NCBI RefSeq assembly: GCF_030756675.1
Contig: NZ_JAVBXD010000012.1
Location: forward strand, 1-64,000
DNA from: Bacillus multifaciens
GTDB lineage: Bacteria; Bacillota; Bacilli; Bacillales; Bacillaceae_G
Reading direction: 5' to 3'
Length of the DNA stretch: 64,000 bases
Positions 62,482 through 64,000 of this stretch are shown here, piece after piece. Made by a program: the position numbers and the translations under genes. A model generated the notes under the pieces. That model was not told the origin of the DNA. It ran no database searches and worked only from the letters and a program-made list of their open reading frames with translations. Numbering within the stretch: position 1 is the first letter of the stretch; each line of letters starts with the position of its first letter.

Positions 62482-63954
62482 ATGACGAAGAAAGAAAGAA
62501 TAGAAGCAGGATGGAACTTTGATAACAGTTATGCCCGTCTACCGAAATCGTTTTTTTCGGGTCGCAGTCCAACGCCTGTTCGCTCACCAAAATTGACTAT
62601 TCTCAATCATTCGTTGGCAACATCATTGGGATTGAATGCCAAAGAACTAGAAAGTGACGAGGGGGTAGCGGTACTGGCAGGAAATCGGATTCCTGAAGGT
62701 GCGTTTCCTCTTGCACAAGCATATGCAGGTCATCAATTTGGACATTTTAACAGGTTAGGAGACGGCAGGGCTTTGCTACTTGGCGAGCAGATTACGCCTT
62801 TAGATGAGAGGTTTGATATTCATCTGAAAGGTTCTGGCCGTACGCCATACTCCCGCAGAGGAGATGGACGAGCGGCATTAGGACCAATGTTACGTGAATA
62901 TATTATTAGTGAAGCAATGCATGCGCTTGGTATTGCTACGACCCGTAGTCTAGCGGTAGTAACAACCGGGGAGTCAATTATTCGTGAAACGGAACTGCCT
63001 GGTGCAATTCTCGTTCGTGTGGCTGCAAGTCACCTGCGCGTTGGCACTTTTCAGTATGCTGCTCAGTGGGGGACTGTTGAAGAGCTTCAAACTTTAGCTG
63101 ACTATACATTAGATCGGCATTATCCAGGCGGTGATGCAGCTGAAAATCGCTATCTTTTCTTGCTTGAGGAAGTAATTAAGCGTCAAGCTTCCTTGATTGC
63201 GAAATGGCAACTAGTTGGTTTTATTCACGGAGTAATGAATACTGATAATATGACTATAAGCGGAGAAACAATTGATTACGGTCCTTGCGCCTTCATGGAT
63301 ACTTATGATCTGGAAACAGTATTCAGCTCCATTGATATTCAAGGGCGTTATGCTTATGGAAATCAGCCGTATATTGGTGGATGGAATCTTGCAAGATTTG
63401 CTGAAACGTTATTACCGCTATTGCATAGTGATTATGCAAAATCAATGGAAATGGCTCAAAATGCAATTTTAAATTTTAATGAGTTATATCAATCAAACTG
63501 GCTTGCTGGTATGAGAGCGAAATTAGGGATATTTAACGAAGAAGTACAAGATAAATCCCTTATTGAAGATCTCCTTACTATCATGCAGAAGTATCATGCG
63601 GACTATACGAATACCTTCCGTGCGTTAACTTTTGATAAGCTGGAGGACATGGCTTTGTTTGGAACGCCAGAGTTTGCCGAGTGGCATGAGCGGTGGCAGG
63701 AAAGACTAAGTAGACAGGAAGAATCGAAAGCTTCCTCAAACATATTAATGCGAAAAAGCAATCCGGCGATAATCCCTCGGAATCACAGGGTAGAAGAAGC
63801 ATTAGAAGCTGCTGTAGAACATGGAGATTACAGCGTGATGGAACGTCTTCTTAATGTCCTTTCAAATCCTTACGAGCACTCACCTGAACAGGAGGAGTAT
63901 GCGGCGCTACCTGAACCATTATCCTGTCCTTACCGAACGTATTGTGGTACTTGA
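62482..63954 (+). CDS. selO: SelO/YdiU protein AMPylase
   Basis: A 490-residue pseudokinase-fold enzyme that transfers AMP from ATP to protein Ser, Thr or Tyr. Family blocks: [18 protein letters not shown] (about residues 81-98), [17 protein letters not shown] (about 115-131), [11 protein letters not shown] (catalytic loop) and [10 protein letters not shown] (metal Asp). The C-terminal PYRTYCGT keeps the conserved redox Cys. GAGACGGTGA lies upstream of ATG 62482. Full length for the family. Confidence 0.92.
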   Translation: MTKKERIEAGWNFDNSYARLPKSFFSGRSPTPVRSPKLTILNHSLATSLGLNAKELESDEGVAVLAGNRIPEGAFPLAQAYAGHQFGHFNRLGDGRALLLGEQITPLDERFDIHLKGSGRTPYSRRGDGRAALGPMLREYIISEAMHALGIATTRSLAVVTTGESIIRETELPGAILVRVAASHLRVGTFQYAAQWGTVEELQTLADYTLDRHYPGGDAAENRYLFLLEEVIKRQASLIAKWQLVGFIHGVMNTDNMTISGETIDYGPCAFMDTYDLETVFSSIDIQGRYAYGNQPYIGGWNLARFAETLLPLLHSDYAKSMEMAQNAILNFNELYQSNWLAGMRAKLGIFNEEVQDKSLIEDLLTIMQKYHADYTNTFRALTFDKLEDMALFGTPEFAEWHERWQERLSRQEESKASSNILMRKSNPAIIPRNHRVEEALEAAVEHGDYSVMERLLNVLSNPYEHSPEQEEYAALPEPLSCPYRTYCGT

Positions 63955-64000
63955 TAGAAGCATTAAGTATCCTATTTTCTACAATATAGTTTACGAATCG

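Overview
The window is chromosomal DNA from a low-GC Firmicute and almost certainly from the Bacillus cereus group. The evidence is AT-rich sequence, strong GGAGG ribosome sites with many TTG and GTG starts, and numerous hairpin plus T-run terminators. Bacillus-type loci include deoR/deoC/pdp/cdd, csoR-copA-copZ, hflX, a KimA-like permease, a YukJ-family gene, a YunG-like gene, a FusB-type EF-G binding protein and a YtgP/MurJ-like flippase. The assignment rests on recognition, not on a search.

Layout. 0-10 kb is an accessory, decaying stretch. It holds the right end of an IS200/IS605-type (TnpB) element, an MFS transporter, a 5'-broken amidohydrolase, a DUF4003 protein, a TauE/SafE exporter, transposase debris, a DUF2975/Xre pair, a lipoprotein and several gene fragments. 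Three copies of one dispersed repeat lie in it. 10-17.4 kb holds the KimA-like potassium transporter, a coupled marR-rhodanese-EVE operon, an ECF sigma factor with its DUF4179 anti-sigma partner, PPK2 and an aldo/keto reductase killed by one nonsense codon. 17.4-36 kb is mostly single genes: hflX behind an attenuator-like leader, two GNATs, Fsr-type MFS, a MurJ-like flippase, FusB-like protein, MsrA, CapA, a CPBP protease broken by a 7-bp duplication, a DODA dioxygenase, a lysophospholipase, a P-loop kinase, mtaD and an OppA lipoprotein. An inverted pair of a second dispersed repeat brackets the 28.6-36.1 kb part.

36-45 kb holds a VanRS-like two-component system with a membrane M23 peptidase, a cytosolic HEXXH peptidase, a YukJ-family protein and a tandem pair of SpoIID-like proteins behind a possible sigma-K promoter. 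45-51.5 kb is metal homeostasis: mntH with an MntR-like box, csoR-copA-copZ with a CsoR operator, and a CobW/COG0523 GTPase. 51.6-56.5 kb is a complete branched-chain-type amino acid ABC importer (binding protein, two ATPases, two permeases). 56.6-61 kb is deoxyribonucleoside catabolism: DeoR regulator, deoC, a cre site, an 18-codon remnant where nupC is expected, pdp and cdd. The window closes with an N-terminally short APH-type kinase and a complete SelO/YdiU AMPylase.

Two themes stand out. First, gene decay by recent, readable events: nonsense, 7-bp duplication, deletions and IS debris. Second, several compact regulatory layouts can be read from the DNA: the hflX leader peptide with terminator, the MarR palindrome over its own promoter, the CsoR box, the MntR-like box, and the cre site inside the deo operon.
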